In this document: piece by piece, positions 10,001 through 18,632 of the stretch
How positions within the stretch are numbered: position 1 is the first letter of the stretch
Layout of the letters: each line of letters begins with the position of its first letter
NCBI RefSeq assembly: GCF_000495855.1
Contig: NZ_AWGF01000001.1
Coordinates: forward strand, 1-64,000
Source: Asticcacaulis sp. YBE204
Lineage (GTDB): Bacteria > Pseudomonadota > Alphaproteobacteria > Caulobacterales > Caulobacteraceae
Length of the DNA: 64,000 nt
Direction: 5' to 3'
The notes under the pieces: model-generated
Databases searched by the model: none
Told to the model about the DNA's origin: nothing
Seen by the model: only the letters and a program-made list of their open reading frames with translations
Program-made: the position numbers and the translations under genes

Positions 10001-10183
10001 GGCGAAAGCGTGCTGATCGCCAATACGCCGCAAGAGTTCGCCCAGAAGATCAAGAAGCTCTACAAAGACAAGAAGGGCTGGGAAAAGATGTCGAGCGACT
10101 CGCTGGCCTTCGCTCAGGAATACAATTCCTTCGATATGGGCGTCCGGACGGTCAAGCGTATTATCGACATCGTGGAGGCCTGA
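7052..10183 (+). CDS. Two-headed glycosyltransferase (GT2 plus GT4)
   Basis: A 1043-residue protein. Residues 1-120 are rich in Lys, Ala, Pro and Thr and probably disordered. Residues 125-170 form a coiled coil. Residues 225-300 carry two D-A-S-Y-Y / Y-L-A-F-Y-P-D-I type repeats common in large alphaproteobacterial glycosyltransferases. A family 2 domain spans about 414-660 (D-V-S-I-V-I-P-I-Y, N-N-D-T acid motif, A-E-D-S-D-L-A-F-R-I-R). A family 4-like domain spans about 678-1040 with F-L-G-G-Y-G-H-G-P-N and G-V-K-G-K-V-S...G-V-P-V-V-A-T. It probably adds two sugars in succession to a surface polysaccharide. It follows the HddC-GmhB gene by 87 bases in the same direction and ends at a strong bidirectional terminator. 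Confidence 0.88.
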   Translation: MAKSPSKKPVSKTPKTSVAEKPVTATVAVVKAVDVPPKPEKPAARPATKTIKLRTTSQAATSSVKVAKAETSEVETPAKAAPTLETKTNAPKIPRKTVGIAPRAFGAGRSVKSDLSADEIERRMTNMRNRVRELEASHDALEEEKRIRERELMQLRTHVHNLNLSLIAQSQYTARAIMLATPEKSKIEVKSSPLTDLGWLIRLTLSKGPVRALHDYRAATYLKSHELFDASYYQSQLDTPLTGKDMLWHYITEGFNAGLNPSRNFNVRKYLAFYPDIKASGVEPFSHYHRIGHNERRVALPSAPITPMFEGDSVARFYAPQPQPKPVFVPGSIDLEDRTGEEWITARNPAVDRSTLGLYDIRPDDAVPIEGAVGEAFMEQFDLLGEAPDYAGAVAYLNGLKPKAKIVTDPNEPVDVSIVIPIYGQLNYTLNCLHSLLLHETKYSMEIIIGDDRGPDESGVYLPQLNFIRYLLHDVNGGFILNCNRAGELAHGDWIVMLNNDTRVVPEWLDEMIDSFALFPKAGMVGSKLFYSDGSQQEAGGIIWKDGSAWNYGRNDDPNRPRYTYARQIDYISGCSITLPMKLWRELAGFDPHFCPAYAEDSDLAFRIRHAGYETWYQPLSRIIHYEGKTSGTDVTTGVKAYQVINKDKLFARWKDDLSTHRENAHEPWLERERTVEKRALIIDATNPTPWMDAGSVTTTTTIRIYQELGYKVHFVPQDNFLYEPRQVKALQRMGVECAYAPYETRFSTYMQKYGHLFDIVQVYRFGVAEKCLDDIRNYAPQAKIVFHNMDLHFLRLEREAEISGDEKAMAHAMEVKEKELDLISKVDCTIVHSPVESDLLNELLPTAPVVIFPYMTDYVGTKIGFDARKDIMFLGGYGHGPNIDAVEYFVKEVWPLIKDELPEAKYLAVGAKPTDSMKALADDRIIITGMVEDLAPWFDRCRVFAATIRYGAGVKGKVSTSMAHGVPVVATDCAAEGMYLTDGESVLIANTPQEFAQKIKKLYKDKKGWEKMSSDSLAFAQEYNSFDMGVRTVKRIIDIVEA

Positions 10184-10201
10184 TCTTAGAGATCAAAACC
10201 A

Positions 10202-10235
10202 AAAAAGGGCGGCCTCTGCAAAGGCCGCCCTTTTT
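10202..10235. terminator. Bidirectional terminator
   Basis: A perfect 14-bp stem (10202-10215 with 10222-10235): GC-rich GGGCGGCCT core flanked by A5/T5, with a 6-base loop. It separates the convergent glycosyltransferase and dehydratase genes. Confidence 0.92.
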
Positions 10236-10254
10236 ATGTGCTCTGATGTCGCTC

Positions 10255-11214
10255 TCAGACCTTCGACAACTCGTACTCGAAGACCGTCTTGATCGTATCG
10301 CGGAAGTCGATCTGGGGCGACCAGCCGGTATCACGGGAAATCTTCTCCCGGCTGCCAAAGATAACCGCTTCATCGGTCGGACGCAGCAGCGCCGGATCGA
10401 CTTCGGGCTCGAAGGCCACGCCCGCCGCCGCGCTGAACAGATCGACAATCTGAGCGATCGAAACCAACTCGTGATTGCAGATATTATAAGCCTCACCCGG
10501 ATGCCCCTTGGCACCCAGAGTGAGAAGGGCGGCGATCAGGTCCTTCACGTCGAGAATGGCGCGCTGGCTCTTGAGATTGCCAACGATCAGCTTGGTGCCC
10601 CCCGTCTTCACCAGCTTTGCACAGCGGCGGGCGAAATCCGAGACGACGTCGTCACGCTTGCGTGGACCCGTCGTGTTGAAGATGCGGGCGCGCACACCGC
10701 GAATCTTGTTGGAATACCAGTATTGCAGGGTCAACAAGTCCTGCCCCACCTTGCTGACGCCGTAAGGATGCATGGGCATCAGTTCGGCGCCTTCCTTGAT
10801 CGGCACGTTTTCTGGCGTCAGGCTGGCACCGTATTCGGCCGAAGAACAGGCAACGACGACCACCGGATCATAGTCGGGATCGTTTTCGCGAATGGCCTTA
10901 ATCGATTCGAACAGGTTGATCGTACCGTGGACATTAACGTCGAAGGTTTCTTCCGGCTGTGCCCAGGAACGCACCGGCAGGCTTTGCGCCGCCAGATGAT
11001 AGATTTCCGTCGGACGCTGCTTACGGATAAGGGCTTCCAACTGCGAACGATAGCGCACATCGATCTCGATCAGCTCGTCCTTAAAGCGGATTTCGTCGAA
11101 ATTGACCGTCGGTCGGTAATAGGTGCCGACCACTTCGACCTGCTGATCCTTAAGCAGTTCGAACATATGCGACCCGACCATGCCCGCGGCACCGGTAATC
11201 AGAACTTTTCTCAT
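10255..11214 (-). CDS. NAD-dependent dehydratase/epimerase, GDP-mannose 4,6-dehydratase type
   Basis: A 319-residue extended short-chain dehydrogenase. The NAD(P)-binding G-A-A-G-M-V-G is at residues 8-14. Y-H-L-A-A-Q-S and the P-x-x-T-x-x-V-N-x-x-G-T block match GDP-mannose 4,6-dehydratase and GDP-6-deoxymannose reductase. The catalytic pair is Tyr151 and Lys155 in Y-G-V-S-K, with Ser124/Ser125 before it. Because it is 4 bases downstream of a heptose kinase gene and near a HddC-GmhB fusion, the substrate could be GDP-heptose (as for DmhA/DmhB in 6-deoxyheptose synthesis) rather than GDP-mannose. The sequence alone does not decide this. Confidence 0.75.
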   Translation of the reverse strand: MRKVLITGAAGMVGSHMFELLKDQQVEVVGTYYRPTVNFDEIRFKDELIEIDVRYRSQLEALIRKQRPTEIYHLAAQSLPVRSWAQPEETFDVNVHGTINLFESIKAIRENDPDYDPVVVVACSSAEYGASLTPENVPIKEGAELMPMHPYGVSKVGQDLLTLQYWYSNKIRGVRARIFNTTGPRKRDDVVSDFARRCAKLVKTGGTKLIVGNLKSQRAILDVKDLIAALLTLGAKGHPGEAYNICNHELVSIAQIVDLFSAAAGVAFEPEVDPALLRPTDEAVIFGSREKISRDTGWSPQIDFRDTIKTVFEYELSKV

Positions 11215-11218
11215 TAAA

Positions 11219-12259
11219 TTATCCCTTGCTGGTCCAGGTCGTCACGCCCTCGACGATGAGTTTCGCGATCACCGGCGTGGCGGTCGTACGCGTCTTGATA
11301 AGTTCCTGAAGCGTGTGGCGTCGGTCCGGATCGACGATGAACATGGCGAAACCGCCGCCACCGGCCCCGGACAACTTGCCCGACATGGCGCCATTGCCCA
11401 GCACAAGGCTGAATAGCTCTTCTACTTCCCGCGTCGATACGGCTGGCGATGTCCGCTTCTTGGCTTCCCAGCCGCTTTGCAGGATGTCGGCCACCTTGCG
11501 CATACTGCCGAACAGCAGCGCTTCTTTCATCTGGGTCGCTTCCAGCTTGAGCTGGTGCATGGCGTCGAGCGAACTGCCGCCCGAACTGACCGATTTCGAC
11601 TGAGCATTGATGATCTTGGCCGACTCGCGCGACGCCCCGGTAAAGGTCATCAGGATCGAGGACTCAAGCTCATTATGGACGTGCGAGCGGATGCGCAGCG
11701 GGTTGACGACCACGCGCTCGTCAGCGCTGAATTCCATGAAGTTGAAGCCGCCGAAGGTGGCTGCGTACTGATCCTGACGACCGCCGCTGAGGCCGAGATC
11801 GACGCGCTCGATATCAAAAGCCAAACGGGCGATTTCGTATTCGCCGAGCGGAATGGACAGCAGTTCACAGAAGGCCGCGACCATGGCCACCACCAAAGCC
11901 GAGGACGAGCCCAGACCCGACCCCATCGGGGCATCAACGTGGGTCGACAGAACCAGCGGAATGGGCTTGCCGCCATTATACTGCGTCATGATGCGGTTAT
12001 AGACGCCGCGGTGCAGGGCCAGTTTCGCCGCATCGGGGATCAGGGCGTCGCCGTCGAAACTTTCCACCGTATTGAGGTCGATCGAATTGAACACAACCTT
12101 GCCATCGGGCGACGGCTTGAGGCTGGCATAGGCATATTTGTCGATGGTGACGTTAAGGATGGCACCGCCGTAGGTGTCGCAATAGGGCGAAACGTCCGTC
12201 CCGCCGCCGGCAAGGCCCAAACGCAGCGGCGCGCGCGACCTGATGATATGGTTGAACAT
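11219..12259 (-). CDS. hddA: D-glycero-D-manno-heptose 7-phosphate kinase (GHMP family)
   Basis: A 346-residue GHMP-superfamily sugar kinase. It has the N-terminal R-x-P-L-R-L-G-L-A-G-G-G-T-D motif typical of heptose and fucose kinases, the ATP loop P-M-G-S-G-L-G-S-S-S-A at residues 111-121, and the C-terminal G-A-G-G-G-G motif near 300. HddA phosphorylates the 1-position of heptose 7-phosphate for the GDP-heptose route, and the following phosphatase and guanylyltransferase are fused in one gene at 5744-6964. The isomerase GmhA is not in the window. The ATG at 12259 has GGGGA upstream. The stop lies 4 bases before the dehydratase start, so the two are probably translated together. Confidence 0.78.
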   Translation of the reverse strand: MFNHIIRSRAPLRLGLAGGGTDVSPYCDTYGGAILNVTIDKYAYASLKPSPDGKVVFNSIDLNTVESFDGDALIPDAAKLALHRGVYNRIMTQYNGGKPIPLVLSTHVDAPMGSGLGSSSALVVAMVAAFCELLSIPLGEYEIARLAFDIERVDLGLSGGRQDQYAATFGGFNFMEFSADERVVVNPLRIRSHVHNELESSILMTFTGASRESAKIINAQSKSVSSGGSSLDAMHQLKLEATQMKEALLFGSMRKVADILQSGWEAKKRTSPAVSTREVEELFSLVLGNGAMSGKLSGAGGGGFAMFIVDPDRRHTLQELIKTRTTATPVIAKLIVEGVTTWTSKG

Positions 12260-12349
12260 AAATCCCCGATCCCGGTAATTTTTAAGCGAATAAAATGTCA
12301 GGCAGAAAAATAATCTACGTTCAAGGATTAGCCAAATTCACGCCTGAAT

Positions 12350-13954
12350 TCAATGGGCCTTGCGTCGCTCCCGACGCAATCGAATTAAGTACAGGCGCTT
12401 GCGCCGCTCCATCGCATCCTCGCGGATGACGCGGCGCAAAATCACCGGTGCGGCGGGTTCTACCGATTGGACGGGTTCCGCCTGAATGCGGGCGACGGGC
12501 AGGGTGCCGTATCCTTTCACCGGCACGCGACCGAACTGCGCCGGCGGTGAAATATAGCCGATATCCGTCAGATTACGCCGCATGATCTTGGTCATCAGCT
12601 TGGTTTCGTCGTCCTTGAAATAGCGCTTGTACCCGCCGACCTCTCCGGTCTGACGCGGCTTGTCCGCGCCCCGCGTATTTTGCGGCATGGCCTCCAGACG
12701 ATGCTTTTGATTTAAGCCTCTTATCTGCTCCCCCAAAACCGGCTTGCCGAGATACTGAATCAGCAGCTTGATCATCACCTCTCCGTTCTGACGCCCATGC
12801 TCGTATTTGAGATTGAGCACCGTGCGCGGGTGCAACGTCTGAACGTGGCGCATCATGTCGATCTGCATGTTCCAGACATGGGCATACCAGGCGATGGCAT
12901 AGCGCCGCTGAGCGACATCCGTCGATTCCGCCAAGGTCGCCGAAGCGAACGGCGAAAAGCGCGACTTCATCACGTCGCGTCCGTCGCGCCTGAGCAGGAT
13001 CATGGCCGAGTCCGGCATCCACAGCGAGACAAGGTCGGCGATCTGCGTGTCATTCGGACATTTCAGAACGGCGTGACTGTACCAGCCGACGCCGTATTCG
13101 CGGACGACCTGCTCGCAAATGGCCGAGACAAACACCTGTTGCAACAAGGCGAGGCTGTGGGGAGCCCATATGGCGTTGCGTTCCATCGACTTGGCCGCCA
13201 GTTGACGCGAAAAGACGGCGGACTCCCGGCCGGGCGGGATATCCGTGCCAAACTCGGTCCCGCGCACATGCGATTTAAAGGGGTTGTCCCGCCAGAAGTC
13301 TTTCAACCCGCCGAAAACATACTCCGGGTCCCATTCCAGTATCCCCAGCATACGCGGCAGAGCCGGTTCATCGATGACGGCAACGTCCCCCAGGCTCCAG
13401 AAAATCTCGCCCAGCCACGTGGTTCCCGACCGGGCGATGGAAAAGAGCCATACCAGTTTGGACGTCATCGAACGTTCGAACACCGGGCGGTCGACGGCAT
13501 AAAGCGAATAGACGCCTAAACTCTCTGGCAATGTCCCGCCATCCGGCAACACCAGACGCACGCTCAATTCAGCGCCCTCACGCCCCCACAGCGAAAGCGG
13601 GATCAAACAGGCCGACATAGTTTGTTGCCGATCAACCAGCAGCGTCATGGCGGGCAGGCTTACGCCGCCAACCGAAAGGACAACACGCACCTCAGGAGAG
13701 GTTGAAAATACCGCGTTGCGCAGCTTGATCTGAAACAGGATATCCGAAGTCGAAGCCTGAACCGACCTGACCGCATCCGCCGACAGCGAGAGGCCGAAAA
13801 CCGTGTCGGTATTCAGGCGCCACTGGCGAATGTCCTTGCGCCAATCGTGCGCGCTAAAGACCACATCCGGTTCCAGCGCAATGACGCCATCCGGCATATA
13901 GGTCTGCGGGCGCCAGTCGAGGCCCGCATCGAAAGAGATAGCGTCGTCCAGCAT
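12350..13954 (-). CDS. Sulfotransferase with N-terminal beta-rich domain
   Basis: A 534-residue protein. Residues 1-160 look like a beta-sandwich that may bind carbohydrate. From about 165 a sulfotransferase domain follows: the 5'-phosphosulfate loop F-S-I-A-R-S-G-T-T-W-L at 171-181 and the 3'-phosphate motif R-R-D-G-R-D-V-M-K-S-R near 316-326. It should transfer sulfate from PAPS to a hydroxyl, presumably on a cell-surface glycan. The C-terminal 50 residues are very basic. It is downstream of cysD-cysNC, which make PAPS, on the same strand after a 119-base gap, and cysQ, which removes the PAP product, is 9.6 kb away. The acceptor is unknown. Confidence 0.8.
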   Translation of the reverse strand: MLDDAISFDAGLDWRPQTYMPDGVIALEPDVVFSAHDWRKDIRQWRLNTDTVFGLSLSADAVRSVQASTSDILFQIKLRNAVFSTSPEVRVVLSVGGVSLPAMTLLVDRQQTMSACLIPLSLWGREGAELSVRLVLPDGGTLPESLGVYSLYAVDRPVFERSMTSKLVWLFSIARSGTTWLGEIFWSLGDVAVIDEPALPRMLGILEWDPEYVFGGLKDFWRDNPFKSHVRGTEFGTDIPPGRESAVFSRQLAAKSMERNAIWAPHSLALLQQVFVSAICEQVVREYGVGWYSHAVLKCPNDTQIADLVSLWMPDSAMILLRRDGRDVMKSRFSPFASATLAESTDVAQRRYAIAWYAHVWNMQIDMMRHVQTLHPRTVLNLKYEHGRQNGEVMIKLLIQYLGKPVLGEQIRGLNQKHRLEAMPQNTRGADKPRQTGEVGGYKRYFKDDETKLMTKIMRRNLTDIGYISPPAQFGRVPVKGYGTLPVARIQAEPVQSVEPAAPVILRRVIREDAMERRKRLYLIRLRRERRKAH

Positions 13955-14021
13955 GGTGCGTGCCTTCGGAGTCTAAAAACCAAAGGAAAACACGCAGGGG
14001 GCGAGTTGGCAATGCGCCACC

Positions 14022-14037
14022 TTTCGCACATGCGAAA
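14022..14037. other. Short palindrome between cysNC and the sulfotransferase gene
   Basis: Perfect 7-bp arms TTTCGCA/TGCGAAA separated by 2 bases, in the 119-base gap upstream of the sulfotransferase gene. No T-run follows, so it looks more like a protein-binding site than a terminator. Confidence 0.35.
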
Positions 14038-14073
14038 AGACGCATCAACTTGCTGTGAGTTAAAAATCAGAAC

Positions 14074-15996
14074 TTAGATCACATAAGTCGGTTCGGTCGG
14101 CAGATACCCTTCGTCATAGAGCCATGCGAAGATGCGTTCGGCGGCGGCTTCGGGCGTTTCACCATCTTTGCCGACCACGATTTCCGGGTTTTCCGGCGTC
14201 TCATAGGGGCTGTCGATGCCGGTGAAGTTCGGGATCTCGCCCGCACGGGCCTTCTTGTACAGGCCCTTCACGTCGCGCGCCTCGGCCACCGCCAGCGGCG
14301 TCGCGACATAGATTTCAACAAATTCGCCCGCTTCGAGCAGGTCGCGCGCCAGTCTGCGCTCGGCCCGGAACGGTGAAATGAACGATACGAGTGTGATCAG
14401 ACCGGCTTCGGTCATCAGCTTGGACACCTCGGCGACGCGGCGGATGTTTTCCACGCGGTCGGCATCCGAAAAGCCGAGGTCTTTGTTCAGACCGTGGCGG
14501 ACATTGTCGCCATCGAGCAGAGTGGTGTGATAGCCGAGGCTCAGCAACTTCTTTTCAACCAGATTGGCGATGGTCGATTTGCCCGCACCCGACAGACCAG
14601 TGAACCACAAAACCGCCGGCTTCTGCCGTTTGATGTCGGCGCGGGCGGCTTTGGACACCTCCAGCGCTTGCCAGTGGACGTTCGTCGCCCGACGCAGCGC
14701 ATGATCGACCATGCCCGCGCCCAGCGTCAGGTTCGAGATACGATCGATGAGGATGAACGCCCCCGTCGCCTTATTATCCGCATACGGATCGAAGGCGATC
14801 GGCGACTGCGTGGCGATCAGAACCGTGGCCACTTCGTTGAGTTTCAGCGTCTTGGCCGCCAGCTTCTCGAACGAGTTGACGTCGGTCTTGTAGCGGATTT
14901 CCGTGATCGTCGCCGATACGGTCTTTGCGCCGATCTTGAGCAGATAGGGACGTCCCGGCAGCAACTCGTCTTCGTTCATCCAGATCAGACTTGCCTGAAA
15001 CTGTTCGCAGACCTCAGGCCGTGCGTCCGGCGCGGTCAGGATATCGCCGCGCGAAATATCAATCTCGTCTTCCAGCGTCAGGGTCACCGCCTGATCGGCC
15101 CCGGCGACGGGCAGGTCGCCATCATAGGTGACGATCGACTTGACGCGCGACGACTTGCCCGAATTGGCGACGACGACCTCATCACCCGGACGGATGGTCC
15201 CCGACGAGATAGTGCCGGAGAAACCGCGGAAATTGAGGTTCGGACGGTTGACCCACTGCACAGGCAGGCGGAACGGCTTCTGCGTCTCGTCACGGTCGAT
15301 CTCGACCGTTTCCAGATGCTCGACCAGAGTCGGGCCGTCGTACCAGTTCAGATTTTCGCTGCGGTCCAGCACATTGTCGCCAAAGCGCGCCGACAGAGGA
15401 ATCGACACCAAAGTCTCAAAGCCAAAATCGGCGGCGAAGGCGCGGTAATCGGCCGTGATCTGCTCATAGACCTCTGCCGAATAGTTCATCAGATCGATCT
15501 TGTTGACCGCCAGAATGACGTGTTTGATGCCGAGCAGCGACACGATGAACGAGTGGCGGCGCGTCTGTGGCAGGATGCCCTTGCGCGCGTCGATCAGGAT
15601 GACGGCGAGGTCGGAGTTCGACGCCCCCGTCGCCATATTGCGCGTATATTGTTCATGGCCCGGCGTGTCGGCGACGATGAACTTGCGCTTTTCCGTCGTG
15701 AAGAAGCGGTAGGCGACATCGATGGTGATGCCCTGCTCGCGCTCGGCCTGCAAGCCATCGACCAGCAGCGCCAGATCGATCTCTTCGCCGACCGTGCCGA
15801 AGCGCTTGGAGTCCTTCTCAAGGCCCGCTAGTTGATCCTCGAAGATCAGTTTGGTGTCGTAGAGCAACCGCCCGATCAGGGTCGATTTACCGTCATCGAC
15901 GCTGCCGCAGGTCAGGAAACGCAGCAGAGATTTCTTTTCATGCGTCGCCAGATAGTCGGTGAACACGCTCGTATCGATTTTCTCAGGCGCGCCCAT
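14074..15996 (-). CDS. cysNC: Bifunctional sulfate adenylyltransferase subunit 1 / APS kinase
   Basis: A 640-residue fusion. Residues 1-440 are the CysN GTPase: P-loop G-S-V-D-D-G-K-S-T at 31-39, D-T-P-G-H-E-Q and N-K-I-D motifs, then two beta-barrel domains. It drives formation of adenosine 5'-phosphosulfate together with CysD. From about residue 455 an APS kinase (CysC) follows, with P-loop G-L-S-G-A-G-K-S-T near 468, D-G-D-N-V-R, and F-I-S-P-F-R; it makes PAPS. The ATG shares one base with the cysD stop (TGATG, 15998-15994), so the two are translationally coupled. Such CysNC fusions are usual in alphaproteobacteria, often where PAPS feeds sulfotransferases, as the neighbour suggests here. 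Confidence 0.95.
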   Translation of the reverse strand: MGAPEKIDTSVFTDYLATHEKKSLLRFLTCGSVDDGKSTLIGRLLYDTKLIFEDQLAGLEKDSKRFGTVGEEIDLALLVDGLQAEREQGITIDVAYRFFTTEKRKFIVADTPGHEQYTRNMATGASNSDLAVILIDARKGILPQTRRHSFIVSLLGIKHVILAVNKIDLMNYSAEVYEQITADYRAFAADFGFETLVSIPLSARFGDNVLDRSENLNWYDGPTLVEHLETVEIDRDETQKPFRLPVQWVNRPNLNFRGFSGTISSGTIRPGDEVVVANSGKSSRVKSIVTYDGDLPVAGADQAVTLTLEDEIDISRGDILTAPDARPEVCEQFQASLIWMNEDELLPGRPYLLKIGAKTVSATITEIRYKTDVNSFEKLAAKTLKLNEVATVLIATQSPIAFDPYADNKATGAFILIDRISNLTLGAGMVDHALRRATNVHWQALEVSKAARADIKRQKPAVLWFTGLSGAGKSTIANLVEKKLLSLGYHTTLLDGDNVRHGLNKDLGFSDADRVENIRRVAEVSKLMTEAGLITLVSFISPFRAERRLARDLLEAGEFVEIYVATPLAVAEARDVKGLYKKARAGEIPNFTGIDSPYETPENPEIVVGKDGETPEAAAERIFAWLYDEGYLPTEPTYVI

Positions 15997-16907
15997 CAGA
16001 AATATCCCTCACGCTTTTTCTTTTCCATCGATCCGGCTTCATCGTGATCGATCAGGCGGCCGGACCGTTCCGAGGTCCGCGCCACCAGCATTTCCGCCAC
16101 GATCTCTTCCAGAGTCGTCGCCTCGGATTCGATGGCCGCCGTCAGCGGATAGCAGCCCAGCGTGCGGAAGCGGACGTTTTTGATCTGCGGCGTCTCGCCA
16201 TTGAGCGGTAAGCGCTCGTCATCGACCATGATCCACTGCCCGCCGCGATGGACGACCGGGCGCGGGGCCGAGAAGTACAGCGGCACGATGGGGATATTTT
16301 CCAGCAGGATATATTGCCAGATGTCGAGTTCGGTCCAGTTCGACAGCGGGAAGACGCGGATCGACTCGCCCGGCTTGATGCGGGCATTGTACAGGTTCCA
16401 CAGTTCTGGACGCTGGTTCTTGGGGTCCCAGCCGTGGTTCTGCGTGCGGAACGAGAAGATGCGCTCCTTGGCACGCGACTTTTCCTCGTCACGGCGCGCG
16501 CCGCCGAAGGCCGCGTCGAAGCCATGCTCGGTCAGGGCCTGCTTGAGCGCGTCGGTCTTCATGATATTGGTATAGGTGTTCGAGCCGTGGTCGAACGGAT
16601 TGATATTGTCCCGCACGCCATCGGGATTGGTATGCTTGAGCAGTTTCAGCCCCAGACGTTCCGCGGTCTCGTCGCGGAACTTCGTCATCTCGCGAAACTT
16701 CCACGTCGTATCCACGTGCAACAACGGGAACGGCAGGGTCGAGGGGTGAAACGCCTTCAGCGCCAGATGCAGCATGACCGACGAGTCCTTGCCGATCGAA
16801 TAGAGCATGACGGGGTTTTTGAACTCCGCCGCCACTTCGCGCATGATGAAGATCGACTCGGCCTCAAGCCGGCGCAGGTGCGTCAAACGATCCGGGGTAA
16901 TAGCCAT
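15996..16907 (-). CDS. cysD: Sulfate adenylyltransferase subunit 2
   Basis: A 303-residue PP-loop ATPase of the CysD family; it adenylates sulfate with energy from GTP hydrolysis by CysN. The PP-loop is Y-S-I-G-K-D-S-S (36-43), the [10 protein letters not shown] block follows, and [12 protein letters not shown] is in the middle. The C-terminal R-S-G-R-L-I-D...M-E-x-K-K-R-E-G-Y-F tail is typical. It is the first gene of the cysD-cysNC pair. The ATG at 16907 has only a close GAGG upstream; a perfect 16-base palindrome lies 15 bases before it. Confidence 0.95.
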   Translation of the reverse strand: MAITPDRLTHLRRLEAESIFIMREVAAEFKNPVMLYSIGKDSSVMLHLALKAFHPSTLPFPLLHVDTTWKFREMTKFRDETAERLGLKLLKHTNPDGVRDNINPFDHGSNTYTNIMKTDALKQALTEHGFDAAFGGARRDEEKSRAKERIFSFRTQNHGWDPKNQRPELWNLYNARIKPGESIRVFPLSNWTELDIWQYILLENIPIVPLYFSAPRPVVHRGGQWIMVDDERLPLNGETPQIKNVRFRTLGCYPLTAAIESEATTLEEIVAEMLVARTSERSGRLIDHDEAGSMEKKKREGYF

Positions 16908-16921
16908 GCCTCGTACACAGT

Positions 16922-16937
16922 CTCCGTCGCGACGGAG
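16922..16937 (-). promoter_or_regulatory. Palindrome upstream of cysD
   Basis: CTCCGTCG followed directly by its reverse complement CGACGGAG, a perfect 16-base palindrome beginning 15 bases before the cysD ATG. It could be an operator overlapping the 5' leader, or a small RNA hairpin near the start codon. I do not recognise the binding protein. Confidence 0.4.
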
Positions 16938-17037
16938 TGGTGCATCCGGTCGCCTTGTTATGAAGGCGGTTTTTACGGTTTGAACGCCGGACTCACAAAC
17001 GTAAAAGCATGGTCTGACAGTTCAGGACTTCTAATCA

Positions 17038-17079
17038 ATAGAAACGCCCGACCGGCGTGACCGATCGGGCGCGTTCTAT
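17038..17079 (-). terminator. Probable terminator of the phosphomannomutase gene
   Basis: An inverted repeat with outer arms ATAGAA/TTCTAT and inner arms CGCCCGACCGG/CCGATCGGGCG (one mismatch), 15 bases after the phosphomannomutase stop. The T-tract after it is weak. Confidence 0.55.
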
Positions 17080-17093
17080 GCGATGCAGGAAAC

Positions 17094-18599
17094 CTAGATT
17101 TCCTGATTGTAGCTGCCGACTTCCGGATGGGCGGCCAGACGCGGCTTCACTTCCTTGCGGAACAGGTCGCGCATGTCGTCGGCAGAGTTGAGGCTTTCAA
17201 CCACGACCACCAGTTCCGGCTTGTTCGACGAGGCGCGGACCAGCACCCACGAACCGTCTTCGAGGTGGACGCGCGCGCCGTTGACCGTGATGACCTCGAC
17301 GATCTTGCGGCCGAGAATCTCGCCCCCCTTGGCGTGCAGATCGACATATTCCTGCACGATCTTTTCCAGTACCTGATACTTCACCTCGTCGCCACAGTGC
17401 GGCGACATGGTCAGCGAGGTATAGGCGACCGGCAGGGCATCTTTCAGTTCACTGAGCGACTTGTCCGGATTGCGATCCAGCATGGCCAGAACAGCCGCGG
17501 CGGCGACGATACCGTCGTCGTAGCCCAGGCCGATCGGGCTGTTGAAGAAGAAGTGGCCCGACTTCTCGAAGCCCGCCAGCGCCTTCAGTTCCGAGGTCTT
17601 GCGCTTGATATAGGAGTGGCCGGTCTTCCAGTAGACGGTCGTCGCGCCATTGGCCTTGAGGATTTCGTCGGTCTTGTACAGACCCGTCGATTTCACATCG
17701 ACGACGAAGGTCGCATCCTTGTGCAGGGCTGACAGATCGCGCGCCAGCATCAGGCCGATCTTGTCGGCGAAGATTTCCTCGCCGGTATTGTCCACCACAC
17801 CGCAGCGGTCGCCGTCGCCGTCGAAACCGAGCGCCAGATCGGCACCGTATTCTTTCACGGCCTTGGCCATTTCCATCAGCATGTGATGGTCTTCCGGGTT
17901 CGGATTATATTTAGGGAAGGTGTTGTCGAGGACGGTATCCATCTCGATCACTTCCGCGCCCATCGCCCGCAGGGCTTGCGGTGCAAACGCGCCCGCCGTG
18001 CCGTTGCCGCAGGCGCAGATGACCTTGAGCTTGCGCTTGAGCTGGGCCTTGGAGGCGACGTCGGCCTGATAGCGCTCCTGCACGCCCTGCACCAGCTTGA
18101 GCGAGCCGCCGGGACGTTCGACGCCGGCGCCGGCCATGATGATGTCCTTCATGCGACCGATTTCGTCCGGGCCGAAGGTCAGCGGCGCCTGACAGCCCAT
18201 CTTGACACCGGTCCAGCCGTTCTCGTTGTGCGAGGCGGTGACCATCGCCACGCACGGCGCGTCGAGGTCGAACTGCGCAAAATAGGCGATCGGTGACAGG
18301 CACAGACCAATGTCGAGGACTTCGCAACCGGCCTGAATCAGACCGATGATCAGGGCGTTCTTGATGTTGATCGAATAGGAGCGGTAGTCGTGACCGACAA
18401 CGATGCGCGGCTTGACGCCCCGCTCGTGGATATAGCTACCGAGACCAAGGCCCAGCGCCTGAATGCCGAGGAGGTTGATTTCCTTACCGAAGACCCAGCG
18501 GGCGTCGTATTCGCGGAAACCGGTCGTTTTGACGAAGGCTTCGGTCTCGAATTCAAAGGTATTGGGCACCAGATCGGTGCGCGGCAAAAGCACGGTCAT
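17094..18599 (-). CDS. Phosphomannomutase/phosphoglucomutase
   Basis: A 501-residue alpha-D-phosphohexomutase of the ManB/AlgC type. The phosphoserine loop T-A-S-H-N has Ser123, the magnesium loop is D-G-D-G-D-R at 260-265, the sugar-binding K-T-G-H-S-Y-I-K is in domain 3, and the phosphate-binding R-A-S-S-N-K-P-E is in domain 4. It interconverts the 6- and 1-phosphates of mannose and/or glucose, feeding GDP-mannose and, through GalU, UDP-glucose. It lies directly downstream of galU (33 bases) on the same strand, which favours a glucose 1-phosphate role as well. The ATG at 18599 has only a weak ribosome binding site. Confidence 0.88.
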   Translation of the reverse strand: MTVLLPRTDLVPNTFEFETEAFVKTTGFREYDARWVFGKEINLLGIQALGLGLGSYIHERGVKPRIVVGHDYRSYSINIKNALIIGLIQAGCEVLDIGLCLSPIAYFAQFDLDAPCVAMVTASHNENGWTGVKMGCQAPLTFGPDEIGRMKDIIMAGAGVERPGGSLKLVQGVQERYQADVASKAQLKRKLKVICACGNGTAGAFAPQALRAMGAEVIEMDTVLDNTFPKYNPNPEDHHMLMEMAKAVKEYGADLALGFDGDGDRCGVVDNTGEEIFADKIGLMLARDLSALHKDATFVVDVKSTGLYKTDEILKANGATTVYWKTGHSYIKRKTSELKALAGFEKSGHFFFNSPIGLGYDDGIVAAAAVLAMLDRNPDKSLSELKDALPVAYTSLTMSPHCGDEVKYQVLEKIVQEYVDLHAKGGEILGRKIVEVITVNGARVHLEDGSWVLVRASSNKPELVVVVESLNSADDMRDLFRKEVKPRLAAHPEVGSYNQEI

Positions 18600-18632
18600 A
18601 AAATCTATCCGATAAAAAAATAAGGTTTTCTA

